Shown piece by piece: positions 35,993 to 45,350 of a stretch of DNA of 64,000 nt. Origin of the DNA: Paracoccaceae bacterium (GTDB taxonomy: Bacteria; Pseudomonadota; Alphaproteobacteria; Rhodobacterales; Rhodobacteraceae); NCBI GenBank assembly GCA_017854585.1, contig JAFMHK010000005.1, positions 90,466 through 154,465 on the forward strand, given 5' to 3'. A program made the position numbers and the translations under genes. The notes under the pieces were generated by a model. It worked only from the letters and a program-made list of their open reading frames with translations. It made no database searches and had not been told where the DNA came from. Numbering within the stretch: position 1 is the stretch's first letter; each line of letters opens with the position of its first letter.

Positions 35993-36331
35993 GTGAAACT
36001 CATCATCGCAGCAATCAAACCGTTCAAGCTGGAGGAAGTCCGCGAGGCGCTGACGTCCATTGGCGTGCGCGGCATGATGGTGACCGAGATCAAGGGCTTC
36101 GGCTCGCAATCCGGGCACACCGAAATCTATCGCGGCGCGGAATACGCCGTGAACTTCGTGCCGAAAATCAAACTGGAACTGGTCGTCGCCGACGGCATGG
36201 CCGACCAGGTGGTCGAAACCATCCAGACCACGGCCAAGACCGACAAGATCGGCGACGGCAAAATCTTCGTCCTCGACGTGAATTCCGCCGTGCGCGTGCG
36301 TACGGGCGAAACCAATGACGACGCGCTTTGA
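35993..36331 (+). CDS. glnK: Nitrogen regulatory protein P-II (GlnK)
   Basis: A 112-residue P-II protein with a GTG start; the family N-terminus MKLIIAAIKPFKLEEVREAL begins exactly there and GGAAGG lies a suitable distance upstream. The T-loop GHTEIYRGAEYAVNFVPK includes Tyr51, the uridylylation site used by GlnD, and the C-terminal VRVRTGETNDDAL is typical. It senses ATP/ADP and 2-oxoglutarate and blocks AmtB when ammonium is plentiful. It is directly followed by amtB, the standard glnK-amtB pair, which is why glnK is preferred to glnB. Confidence 0.95.
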   Translation: MKLIIAAIKPFKLEEVREALTSIGVRGMMVTEIKGFGSQSGHTEIYRGAEYAVNFVPKIKLELVVADGMADQVVETIQTTAKTDKIGDGKIFVLDVNSAVRVRTGETNDDAL

Positions 36332-36368
36332 TCAGCGCCGATCGTTCGACAACAAGGGTATGACACAC

Positions 36369-37679
36369 ATGAAAACGAAGTATCTTTTCCCGCTTGGCGC
36401 GGTGGCGGTTGCGGCCACCCTACCCTCGGTGGGTTTCGCGCAGGACGAGGCTGCGGTCGCCGTCGATAACGCATTCATCTTCAACACGCTGCTGTTCTTG
36501 ATCGGCGGCTTCCTTGTGTTCTGGATGGCAGCAGGCTTTGCGATGCTTGAGGCGGGTCTTGTCCGCTCCAAGAACGTGACGATGCAGCTGACCAAGAACA
36601 TGGCTTTGTTCGCAATTGCGTCCATCATGTACTGGATGGTCGGCTACGGCATCATGTACCCCGCCGAATGGCTGGTCGAGGGATGGCTGGGGCCGTTCTT
36701 TGCCTTTGCCGATCTTGGCGGCGACCCTGCGGTCGACGTGGGATATGCGACGGGTTCCGATTTCTTCTTTCAGCTGATGTTCTGTGCAACAACGGCGTCG
36801 ATCGTGTCCGGCACTCTGGCGGAGCGTATCAAGCTCTGGCCCTTCCTGATCTTCGTTGTCGTGCTGACAGGGTTCATCTACCCAATCGAAGCATCCTGGC
36901 AGTGGGGCGGCGGCTGGTTGGCTGAAGCAGGCTTCTCGGACTTCGCCGGTTCGACGCTGGTGCACGCAGCCGGTGGTTTCGCGGCCCTTGCAGGCGCCAT
37001 CATCCTTGGACCGCGCCTTGGCAAATTCGGCAAGGACGGCAAGGTCAACCCGATGCCCGGCTCCAATCTGGCGCTGGCAACCTTGGGCACGTTCGTTCTG
37101 TGGCTAGGCTGGTTCGGCTTCAACGGCGGCTCGCAGCTGGCGCTGGGCACCGAGGCAGATGCCAACGCTGTCGCGATCATCTTCGCCAACACCAACATGG
37201 CAGCGGCAGCCGGTGCAATCGCCGCACTGATCCTGACGCAGGTCTTGTATGGCAAGGTCGACCTTACCATGGTCCTGAACGGCGCGCTGGCCGGGCTGGT
37301 ATCGATCACGGCAGGCCCGCTGGACCCATCGCTGTTCGGTGCGCTGTGGATTGGCGCGGTTGGCGGCATAATCGTGGTCTTGACCGTGCCGATGCTGGAC
37401 AAGATGAAGATCGACGACGTGGTCGGCGCCATCCCCGTGCACCTTATTGCAGGTTTCTGGGGAACGCTGGCGGTTCCCTTCTACACCGAAGGCACCAACT
37501 TTGTGACACAGATCATGGGCTTTGCCGCAATCGGCGGGTTCGTCTTCGTGACCTCGTTGGTTGTCTGGGTCATCATCAAGTCGGTCATGGGCCTGCGTCC
37601 CAGCGAAGAGGACGAGATTGCCGGTCTGGACGTGTCGGAATTGGGCATGGAAGCCTACCCCGACTTCACCAAAGGCTAA
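36369..37679 (+). CDS. amtB: Ammonium transporter AmtB
   Basis: A 436-residue transporter with a cleavable signal peptide (MKTKYLFPLGAVAVAATLPSVGFA) and about eleven TM helices. Amt hallmarks are GFAMLEAGLVRSKN, DFAGSTLVHAAGGFAALAGA with the first pore His, FGFNGGS and the second pore His in IPVHLIAGFWGTLA. It conducts ammonium at low concentration and is plugged by GlnK. Two ATGs (36360, 36369) are in frame; the second gives the cleaner signal peptide. A strong terminator follows. Confidence 0.96.
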   Translation: MKTKYLFPLGAVAVAATLPSVGFAQDEAAVAVDNAFIFNTLLFLIGGFLVFWMAAGFAMLEAGLVRSKNVTMQLTKNMALFAIASIMYWMVGYGIMYPAEWLVEGWLGPFFAFADLGGDPAVDVGYATGSDFFFQLMFCATTASIVSGTLAERIKLWPFLIFVVVLTGFIYPIEASWQWGGGWLAEAGFSDFAGSTLVHAAGGFAALAGAIILGPRLGKFGKDGKVNPMPGSNLALATLGTFVLWLGWFGFNGGSQLALGTEADANAVAIIFANTNMAAAAGAIAALILTQVLYGKVDLTMVLNGALAGLVSITAGPLDPSLFGALWIGAVGGIIVVLTVPMLDKMKIDDVVGAIPVHLIAGFWGTLAVPFYTEGTNFVTQIMGFAAIGGFVFVTSLVVWVIIKSVMGLRPSEEDEIAGLDVSELGMEAYPDFTKG

Positions 37680-37715
37680 GCAATTGCTTGCATCCCGGTT
37701 CGCCGGGAGACGGAG

Positions 37716-37741
37716 AAGGGCGCCCTTGCGGCGCCCTTTTT
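37716..37741 (+). terminator. Intrinsic terminator after amtB
   Basis: A perfect nine-base stem AAGGGCGCC / GGCGCCCTT with a five-base loop ends in TTTTTC, 37 bases past the amtB stop. Confidence 0.9.
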
Positions 37742-37896
37742 CATGGGAAATTCACAGCGGCAAGGGTTGCGCGCGATCAGACATGCGGCGGCCCCTGCTG
37801 TCGCGGCGGTGCCAAGCCCGCAGTAGGCACCCCGGATATCAAGACGACCACCCCTAGGGCATTGCCCATCATCAGGCAGTTCAGTGCCCCAGAACA

Positions 37897-37920
37897 GAAA
37901 AAGAGCGCTAAAGAGCGCCC
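37897..37920 (-). terminator. Intrinsic terminator after trxA
   Basis: On the minus strand GGGCGCT-CTTT-AGCGCTC forms a seven-base stem with one G-U pair and runs into TTTTT. It lies 25 bases past the trxA stop and closes the long addB-addA-trxA transcript. Confidence 0.8.
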
Positions 37921-37944
37921 TTTGACTTCAGATTTTACAACGGA

Positions 37945-38265
37945 TCAGACTTCTTCGTCGATCCATTTTTGAAGCGCGGCCTTGGGTGCGGCACCAACCT
38001 TGTTCGAAACAACTTCGCCGTTCTTGAACATGAACAGCGCGGGAATCCCGCGGACACCCAGTTGCATGGGCGAATTCGGGTTGTCGTCCACGTTGACCTT
38101 CACGATCTTTACTCGACCGTCATATTCGGCGGAAAGTTCCTCCAGCGCTGGGCCGATCTGCTTGCACGGACCGCACCATTCCGCCCAGAAGTCCACGATA
38201 ACGGGGATGTCGGATTGGCGCACTTCGGCGTCGAATGTCGCGTCGGTAACGGAAACGGTAGCCAT
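37945..38265 (-). CDS. trxA: Thioredoxin
   Basis: A 106-residue thioredoxin with [16 protein letters not shown] (Cys31 and Cys34), the cis-proline in [10 protein letters not shown], and no signal peptide, so it acts in the cytoplasm. It reduces ribonucleotide reductase, peroxiredoxins and other proteins. It follows addA by 63 bases and is the last gene of that direction, closed by a terminator. Confidence 0.97.
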   Translation of the reverse strand: MATVSVTDATFDAEVRQSDIPVIVDFWAEWCGPCKQIGPALEELSAEYDGRVKIVKVNVDDNPNSPMQLGVRGIPALFMFKNGEVVSNKVGAAPKAALQKWIDEEV

Positions 38266-38328
38266 GGGGCGCTCCTTGGGGCTGGAAAACTGGTTGGACT
38301 GGGAACCTAAGTAGACGGCAGTCTGCGG

Positions 38329-41300
38329 TCAAGGGATGGCGACCCTTTGCAACGCTGCCATGACGCTGTCGTGAGGCAACAACATCAGGCTGGCATCGCG
38401 CGACCACAAGATCGCAGTGTCTATCCGTCTGCCGGGATAAAGCAGGCCCAGCATTTCGGCATAGGCGCCAAGTTGACGTTTCAGACCTTCGGGCACTGCA
38501 TCAGGTGACGCGGGCACCACCGCGTTGGTCTTGAAATCCACCGCCAGCACCGCGTCGTCAGTAACGACCAACCGATCGATCGCCCCGATAAGTTGACAAT
38601 TCAGGGTGGGGCTGTGGGCAGTCAGCTCCACCTCCGCCAGCGCGGTTGGGGAGAAGACATGGGAGAGGCGCGGATTGGTCAGGACGCCGATCGCCTCGGC
38701 CAACAGGGGCGCGATTTCGGCATCGTCGGGCACCGGCCCATCAAGCCCCGCGATGCTGGGTGCCGCAGCGGGCCAAGCCGGGGCAGGCAGCGTCGGCAGA
38801 TGTTCAAGCAACAGGTGCACCAAACGGCCCCGGCGCAACGCGGCTTCCTCGGACAGGCCGGCCCCCTCACCCGGCAGCGCCTTTGCACCGCCAAGGTCCG
38901 AGGGGCTTAGCGCCGGGCGGTCGCGGGCAACCTCGGGGGCAGGTGTCTCGGCCCATGGTGGCAGGACGGCACGCGATGGCGTGGCCGTATCGCGGCCCGC
39001 CTCCGTCATGGACCAATCGCCGGTTTCATGGCGCAACATCATCCCATCGGGCGTCGTGACAGACCGGGCGCCAAGTGCCTGCAAAGCAGCCTCGACCGTT
39101 CGGAACCAGCTTTTTTCCGGGGTATCCCCGATCTTGCCGGCGGCCGCGATGATCACCCATGTCTCAGCGCGCGTCAGCGCCACATACAGAAGGCGGTTCC
39201 GCTCTTCCTCATCCTTGCGTTTGCGCAGGTCGGCGGCCTCTTGCGCGGCCGGGGGCAGGTTGTCTGACTTGACCCCCCAGATCACCGGCCCCCCCTCTGG
39301 GTGCAACAGATCGGGGCCTGATCGGTTGCCTTCGGGCATCTTGGCATCGGGCAGGATCACGATGGGCGCCTCAAGCCCTTTGGCCCCGTGTACCGTCATC
39401 ACCCGGATCTGATGGGTCAGGCCGCTTGGGTCGCGTTTGATGGTCACGTCATCGCTTTGCAGCCAGCCGACGAAACCCGTCAGGCTTGGCACTTCGGTCT
39501 GTTCATAGGCCAGCGCCTGAGCCAGCATCGCATCAATGCCATCTTCGGCCTCGGGACCAAGGCGGGCCAGCAAGCGCCGCCGCCCGTCATGACGGATCAG
39601 CACCCGTTCCAGCAGATCGTAGGGGCGCAGGAAATCGGCCTTGTTCCGCAGATCGGTCAACATGGCATGTGTATCGGCAAAATCCGCCGAACGTGCGCGG
39701 AGGGCCTGCCAGAGAAAGGCCCGTTCGGGGCGGTTGTGCGCCAGCGCGAACAACGCGTCCTCTGTCCATCCGAACAAGGGTGAGCGCAGGACCGCTGCCA
39801 ACGACAGGTCATCCTCGGGCGTGGCCAGAAATGCCATCAGGGCGATCAGGTCCTTGACGGCAAGCTGGGCGGCGACGCGCATCCGGTCGGGTCCGGAAAT
39901 GGGCAGTTGCCTTGCCTTGATCGCGGCAATGATCTCGTGAAACAGGTCTGATCGGCGCTGCACCAGGATAAGAATATCCTCGGGCCGCACACGCCGGCGT
40001 TCGCCCGAAACCACAATCTGCGTCCCATCGGACAGCATCGCGTCGACACGCTCGGCGACCATCTGGGCAAGTAAATTGTAATGGTGGTCGTGGGCACGCA
40101 GATCGACCGGATCGTGCCAATCCGGCGGCTCTTGATTTTCGGTCTTGGGGACATGGGGCCACAGGTCCACCCGGCCGGGCAGCGCATCAAAAAAGGCAAG
40201 GTGCCGGACATCACCGCCAAGGCCGGGACCACCAGCCCCTTCCGCGACCTTGTCCACCACCTGCAAGATCGCCGGAGCCGAACGGAACGACCAGATCAGT
40301 TCTTCGGATTGGAACGGCGCACCGATATCGGTCAGCCGGGTTTGGAAATGGTGGCGCATCCGGTCGAAGCCTTCGGGGTCCGCACCCTGAAAGGAGTAAA
40401 TCGACTGTTTCTTGTCACCCACGACGAAGATGGTGCGCGCTACCTCATCGCGCGCGCCCTGCCCCGCTGCAAAATCCTCGGCCAGTTTTGCGACGATCTG
40501 CCATTGGATCGGGGCGGTGTCCTGCGCCTCGTCCACCAAGATGTGGTCGATCCCGCCATCCAGCCGGAACAAGACCCAAGGCGCCACGCCGGGCAGGTTC
40601 AGCAGATCACGCGTCTTGCGGATCAGATCATCGAAATCAAGCCAGCCCCGGCGCGCCTTGGCATCGGCGTAGGCTGGCAAGATATGGTCGGCAAAACGAT
40701 GAAGCGCATTGGTTCGTTGTGCCGTTTCAAAGGCCAGCCGCAGGGGCCGCGCGGCCTCGACCCGCAGCATCAGATCATGCAGGCGAGGCAGGTCAGGGCC
40801 CATGGCGTCACGGATGCCCTTGTTGATGAACGCATCGATCTTGGCTGCAAAGGGGGCCTTGGTGCCGGTGCCAAAGAGCAGACAAGCCTCAAGCTCTTCA
40901 AGATCGGATAGGGTCACGGCGGTCCAATCCACCGCTTGGAACACATCGTAGGTTTTCTTCTGGTTCGCTTTCGCGGGGTCGAGCAACGGCACGATGCGTG
41001 CGCACATCAGCCCCTCATCACCCATGACCACGCGTGCGATCAGATCATCGGCGGTCATGTCCGGGGCAATGCCCAGCCAGCTGCAGATTTCTTCTCGGGT
41101 CTCAGTAGGGTCCAGCGCCTCGGCATTGCCCACGACGCTAAGCGCAAGGCGGGTCAGCTGATCTTCTTCCGACAGGTAATTCACCAGCCCGTCAACAACC
41201 GCCTCCGCAGCGGGATCGGCGGCCAATGCATCCAGCAGGTCGGAGACAAGGCGGATCCGCTGGCGGTCTTCGATTTCAGTAAATCCGGGCGTGACGCCCG

Positions 41301-41715
41301 CCTCCAGCGGGAAACGTCGCAGGACGGCCGCGCAGAAGGAATGGATTGTCTGGATCTTGAGGCCGCCGGGCGTCTCGATCGCGCGGGCAAAAAGCGTGCG
41401 CGCACGTGACAGCAGCGATGGGTCCAATGTCTGGGTCACGCCAAGACCATCCAGTTGTTGGCGAAGGCCTTGATCATCCAGCATGGCCCATTCGCCCAAC
41501 CGCTTGAACAGGCGGTTCTGCATCTCGGATGCGGCGGCCTTGGTGTAGGTCAGGCACAAGATCCGTTCGGGCGGGACCTGATCCAGCAACAACCGCGCCA
41601 CCCGGTCGGTCAGAACGCGGGTCTTGCCGCTGCCGGCATTGGCGCTGAGCCATGTGGAACTGCCGGGGTTGGCGGCGGTTACCTGTGCGCGGCTGGCGTC
41701 GTCCATTTCAATCAT
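38329..41715 (-). CDS. addA: Double-strand break repair helicase/nuclease AddA
   Basis: A 1128-residue UvrD-family protein. Walker A is SANAGSGKT (residues 24-32), LTYTKAAASEMQNR follows, and ILVDEAQDTAPIQW is the helicase II box; VGDKKQSIYSFQGADP and VMTVHGAKGLEAPIV are later helicase motifs. The C-terminal nuclease has AVDFKTN (from Asp1060) and QLGAY. With AddB it processes broken DNA ends for RecA loading. The start at 41715 overlaps the addB end by eight bases; Met at 41706 is an alternative. Confidence 0.95.
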   Translation of the reverse strand: MIEMDDASRAQVTAANPGSSTWLSANAGSGKTRVLTDRVARLLLDQVPPERILCLTYTKAAASEMQNRLFKRLGEWAMLDDQGLRQQLDGLGVTQTLDPSLLSRARTLFARAIETPGGLKIQTIHSFCAAVLRRFPLEAGVTPGFTEIEDRQRIRLVSDLLDALAADPAAEAVVDGLVNYLSEEDQLTRLALSVVGNAEALDPTETREEICSWLGIAPDMTADDLIARVVMGDEGLMCARIVPLLDPAKANQKKTYDVFQAVDWTAVTLSDLEELEACLLFGTGTKAPFAAKIDAFINKGIRDAMGPDLPRLHDLMLRVEAARPLRLAFETAQRTNALHRFADHILPAYADAKARRGWLDFDDLIRKTRDLLNLPGVAPWVLFRLDGGIDHILVDEAQDTAPIQWQIVAKLAEDFAAGQGARDEVARTIFVVGDKKQSIYSFQGADPEGFDRMRHHFQTRLTDIGAPFQSEELIWSFRSAPAILQVVDKVAEGAGGPGLGGDVRHLAFFDALPGRVDLWPHVPKTENQEPPDWHDPVDLRAHDHHYNLLAQMVAERVDAMLSDGTQIVVSGERRRVRPEDILILVQRRSDLFHEIIAAIKARQLPISGPDRMRVAAQLAVKDLIALMAFLATPEDDLSLAAVLRSPLFGWTEDALFALAHNRPERAFLWQALRARSADFADTHAMLTDLRNKADFLRPYDLLERVLIRHDGRRRLLARLGPEAEDGIDAMLAQALAYEQTEVPSLTGFVGWLQSDDVTIKRDPSGLTHQIRVMTVHGAKGLEAPIVILPDAKMPEGNRSGPDLLHPEGGPVIWGVKSDNLPPAAQEAADLRKRKDEEERNRLLYVALTRAETWVIIAAAGKIGDTPEKSWFRTVEAALQALGARSVTTPDGMMLRHETGDWSMTEAGRDTATPSRAVLPPWAETPAPEVARDRPALSPSDLGGAKALPGEGAGLSEEAALRRGRLVHLLLEHLPTLPAPAWPAAAPSIAGLDGPVPDDAEIAPLLAEAIGVLTNPRLSHVFSPTALAEVELTAHSPTLNCQLIGAIDRLVVTDDAVLAVDFKTNAVVPASPDAVPEGLKRQLGAYAEMLGLLYPGRRIDTAILWSRDASLMLLPHDSVMAALQRVAIP

Positions 41716-44671
41716 CGCGCCCCCCAACGTCTTGCGGCACCGGCAGATCGGCATCGGACCATTCACCGTGTCGGGCGAGGTGATCAAAGTCACCGTCGTA
41801 GCGGACGCCTTCCATCGCGCGGCGCGAAATATAGCCAGTGGACGGTTGGCGGAAATGGGTGATCAATTTGCGGAATTCATCCTCGATCCGGGCAAGGTCA
41901 CTGGGCGTCGGTTCATGGACCAGTTCCCGAGGGTTGTTGCCCACACTGACATAGGCGATGCGCGCGGCATGGGCCGATCCAGCCTCGGAAAATGCGCCCT
42001 TGTCCGCCATCACGGCCTCCAGCCACAATTGCTTGGTGAAGGCGCGTTCCTGTTTGGCGCTGGGCACGGGCCCTGTCTTGTAGTCGTAAATTGCCACGCG
42101 CCCGTCGGGCAGGCGGTCGACCCGGTCGGCCTTGGCACGCAGCGTCAGGTCAAGGTCGGGCAGATGCCATTCCGCCATGGTTTCGCGCAACCACGGAGTG
42201 GCAAGATCGCGACGGGCCCGTTCCCCGTCAAGAAACCAGTCGGCGACCCGTTCAAGACGTGCGCGCCAGACCCGGCGGGCGGCGGGCCATGGCGCACCTT
42301 CGACCAGACGTTCATCCGCCAGTTGCAGCAACAGATCCCGGGCATTGGCAGGCAGCGCGTTGGCGGTGCCATCCACAAACCTGTTCAAGATATCGTGCAA
42401 GACTTCGCCCCGCAGGGCCGCATCGGGGCTGGGACGCAGCGGATCAAGCGCGCGCAATCGCAATACGCGCGCGGCATAGACCGCATATGGGTCACGGATC
42501 AGACGCTCGACATCGGTGATGGAAATGCGTTTGGGCCGCGCCGCCAGCGGTGGGCGGGGCGCCGGGCGCGGGGCGGAGGCAACGCGCGTCTCGGGCGTGG
42601 TCAGGGCGGCCGCCCGGTCCAGCCACATCTGGCCGCGGCCCATCATTGCATCAAGTTCTGCGGCGGCGCCGGTGCCGGACCCGCGGAGCAGGTTGGTCAG
42701 CCGGTTCAACCAGCGCGATGGCACCGTTTCTGTCTCGGCATCGCGGGTGGACCGGCAAAGCCACACCTCTTTTGCGGCCGCCGCCTGTTGGAAATCATGC
42801 GCCGAAAGGCCGATTTGCCGATCCGGCAGCCGCAGCCCGGCCTGATCGCGCATGGTGCGGTTCAACCACGGGTCGGCGGTGGGCAGCGCGGGCCAGGTTC
42901 CTTCGTTCAGACCCGCAAGGATCAGAAGGTCGGCACCTTGCACCCGCGCCTCCAAAGCGCCCCAGATCATGATGTTCGCATGCGGGCGCAAAGGGTTGCG
43001 GGCCTCTCGGTCCTGCAAAAGCGCGGTGAAAAGATCCGCGTAATCGCGCGCCGTCATGGGGCTGCCGGCATCGGCCTCGGCTGCAAGGGTCCGCATCAAG
43101 GCGGTGCATTCCGCCCCATCTTCGCCATCCCACAAGCGCGCGGGTTGACCGTTTGGTCCCGCCGCCAGAACATTCGCCAAGGCCAGATGTCCCGCAACGC
43201 GGGCCGCCAAGGGCTGTGCCCCGGCATCCCAATCCACCAAGAGAGCGTCGCACAGCCATGTCACCCACGCCATTGCATCGGGGTCCGTATCGCGCCGCGC
43301 CGCCCACGCGACCAGGGCCTTGCGCGATGGAACCGGGCCACCGCCGCGCAGCACCTGCAGTTCCAGATCACGGCTGCGCAACAGGTGGGGGCCGCGCGCA
43401 TCGGAATCGGAATTACACAATGGATGCTTGAGCAGGACCAGCAGCGCCTCGGAGGTGACAACGTCGGTCATGGCGTCGGCCACATGCCGCAAGAACCGCC
43501 CCGGCGCGCTGAGCGACAGGGGTTGCCCGGCGCTGTCGTCGGGCAAGATGCCCCATCGGTCCAAGGCAGCAGTCACCTGTCGGGTCAGTACGCGATCAGG
43601 GCTGATCAAGGCCGCCGGCAGCCCTTGTTCAGCCGCCTCACGCAGACGCAGGGCAATGGCCGTCGCCTCGGCCTGCGGGTTTGGCGCCTCCAGCAAGGTC
43701 ATGCCGGACAGGGCCGGGCCCAAATCGCCAAGTTTCGGTCCCTCTTCGCGCCACTGATCGGTGACGGGCGCGGGACGCAGCGCAAGCGAGATCAAACGAT
43801 TGCGTAATGGGTTGGGCGCGGTCACGTCGCCCCAGACCGGTATCTCGGCCGGGGATAAACCGACGCGCCGGGCAAAGGCCCCAAGGCGGAACTGGGGATG
43901 ATCCTCTCCGGACAGACCCTGCGCGCGCCCGTCAAGAATACGGTCCCAGAGGGCGGCGGGCATCGCATCATCCAGCCCCGGCAGGATCACGGCCCCCTGC
44001 GGCAGCAGCGCCACGGCCGCCATGAATCGCGCGGTCGCCCCGCGCGACCCGGTGGACCCGGCAACAATCACCGGATGATCAGGCGGTGACAAACGCCATT
44101 GGTCGGCCAGATGATCGACCACACGCGTTTGCCGCGCCTCGGCCGTCAGGGGAACATCAAGGCCACCGAAATAAGTGGTGACGATCCCAAGGAATGCCTG
44201 CGTCCGGGCCCAGTGCTGCGAATGTTCTCCGACCTCCAAAGCGGCGATGATATCGGGTGTCACGCGCTCCTCGTGCATTTCACCCATCAGATCCGCGAGG
44301 CTATCGGCCAAGTCGAAGATCGCCGCGCGCGGGGCGAGTTCAGGTTGATGATGGATGAGGGCGCCAACCAGTTGCGCCAGTTGCAGCCGCAGGCGCAGCG
44401 GCGGAACAGAAGGTGGCAGGCCGATCAGGTCGGCCCTCTCGGCCAGAGCACCGATCGGCTTGATACGGGGCAGAAAGCTTGCGTTGCGCTGGGCATAAAG
44501 GCCGCGCAATCGCCTTGCCATGCGGGCGGTGCTGACGTGCACCTCGACCCGGCCCAGCGCCTCGGGCGGCTGACCAAGCAGGCGCGCGTCAAGGCCAGCC
44601 AGAAGGCTGCTGGCGAAGTCGGCGCCGGGCGGTGTTGCGAAGACACGGGCGCGGTCTGTCGGCTCAAACAT
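41708..44671 (-). CDS. addB: Double-strand break repair protein AddB (alphaproteobacterial type)
   Basis: A 987-residue partner of AddA. The N-terminal part is a degenerate helicase; DLLILAGLNEGTWPALPTADPWLNR is a typical AddB segment, and the C-terminal nuclease motif AIYDYKTG lies near residue 860 (Asp863, Lys865). The last 127 residues contain no cysteine, so the Fe-S staple that closes the nuclease domain in Bacillus AddB is absent. The ATG at 44671 follows a possible TTG at 44683 and overlaps the murU end by eight bases, so translation is coupled. Confidence 0.94.
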   Translation of the reverse strand: MFEPTDRARVFATPPGADFASSLLAGLDARLLGQPPEALGRVEVHVSTARMARRLRGLYAQRNASFLPRIKPIGALAERADLIGLPPSVPPLRLRLQLAQLVGALIHHQPELAPRAAIFDLADSLADLMGEMHEERVTPDIIAALEVGEHSQHWARTQAFLGIVTTYFGGLDVPLTAEARQTRVVDHLADQWRLSPPDHPVIVAGSTGSRGATARFMAAVALLPQGAVILPGLDDAMPAALWDRILDGRAQGLSGEDHPQFRLGAFARRVGLSPAEIPVWGDVTAPNPLRNRLISLALRPAPVTDQWREEGPKLGDLGPALSGMTLLEAPNPQAEATAIALRLREAAEQGLPAALISPDRVLTRQVTAALDRWGILPDDSAGQPLSLSAPGRFLRHVADAMTDVVTSEALLVLLKHPLCNSDSDARGPHLLRSRDLELQVLRGGGPVPSRKALVAWAARRDTDPDAMAWVTWLCDALLVDWDAGAQPLAARVAGHLALANVLAAGPNGQPARLWDGEDGAECTALMRTLAAEADAGSPMTARDYADLFTALLQDREARNPLRPHANIMIWGALEARVQGADLLILAGLNEGTWPALPTADPWLNRTMRDQAGLRLPDRQIGLSAHDFQQAAAAKEVWLCRSTRDAETETVPSRWLNRLTNLLRGSGTGAAAELDAMMGRGQMWLDRAAALTTPETRVASAPRPAPRPPLAARPKRISITDVERLIRDPYAVYAARVLRLRALDPLRPSPDAALRGEVLHDILNRFVDGTANALPANARDLLLQLADERLVEGAPWPAARRVWRARLERVADWFLDGERARRDLATPWLRETMAEWHLPDLDLTLRAKADRVDRLPDGRVAIYDYKTGPVPSAKQERAFTKQLWLEAVMADKGAFSEAGSAHAARIAYVSVGNNPRELVHEPTPSDLARIEDEFRKLITHFRQPSTGYISRRAMEGVRYDGDFDHLARHGEWSDADLPVPQDVGGRDD

Positions 44672-45350
44672 CTGCGGCTCCAATCATCCCTTCGGCCAAT
44701 GCGATGCCCTGTGGGTGGCCCACATCGGCCCATTGGCCCGGATACATGACGCCAAACAGTTTCCCCTCATCCATCAAGGTTTGCCACACCGCACGCAGCG
44801 AAAACACCCGGTCCGGCCAATCCGCGACGATGCGGGCATCAATGATCTGCGCGCCGGTATAAACCGCGCCGGTCTTGTCCCACGTCAGGCGCCCGTCCCG
44901 CTCCATCGCGAAATCACCGCCAGTCAGGCGGCCGACCGCACGCGTTTGGGGAACCATCAGAAGGGCGGCCCCCATGCAGGTCGGATCCCATGCGGACAGC
45001 AAGGTGTTCAGCGCATTGGGCCCGTGCCAGACCGTATCGGCGTTCAGGGTGAATACGGGCCCGGTGCCGAGGACCGTCAAAGCGTTCTTGAGACCGCCGC
45101 CAGAGTCGAGGATCTCGGGCGTTTCTTCCATGAAGTGGATGCCGCGCCCGGACAGGTGGGCAGCCATCTGATCGGCCCGGTAATGCCCGTTGACAAGCAC
45201 CGGGTGGGCTATCGCTCCTTTGGCCTGTGCCAAGGCGTGGTCGATCAGCGCCAGCCCAGCCACCGATATCAGCGGCTTGGGCCGATCCGCCGTCAACGCG
45301 CCCATGCGCGTGCCGAACCCCGCAGCAAGGATCATGCATGGCAGGGTCAT
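44664..45350 (-). CDS. murU: N-acetylmuramate alpha-1-phosphate uridylyltransferase (MurU-like)
   Basis: A 228-residue nucleotidyltransferase. The signature MILAAGFGTRMGALTADRPKPLI at the N-terminus binds the nucleotide, and FTLNADTVWHG gives a metal-binding Asp. Sugar-1-phosphate transferases of this size next to an AmgK-type kinase are MurU, which makes UDP-MurNAc from recycled MurNAc-1-phosphate and bypasses the fosfomycin target MurA. A mannose-1-phosphate guanylyltransferase is the alternative label, but the amgK neighbour favours MurU. The ATG overlaps the amgK stop. Confidence 0.9.
   Translation of the reverse strand: MTLPCMILAAGFGTRMGALTADRPKPLISVAGLALIDHALAQAKGAIAHPVLVNGHYRADQMAAHLSGRGIHFMEETPEILDSGGGLKNALTVLGTGPVFTLNADTVWHGPNALNTLLSAWDPTCMGAALLMVPQTRAVGRLTGGDFAMERDGRLTWDKTGAVYTGAQIIDARIVADWPDRVFSLRAVWQTLMDEGKLFGVMYPGQWADVGHPQGIALAEGMIGAADV

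Noticed and set aside
41624..43807. A 727-codon open frame on the plus strand opposite addB
   Set aside because: Antisense of AddB; no family features and no start signals.
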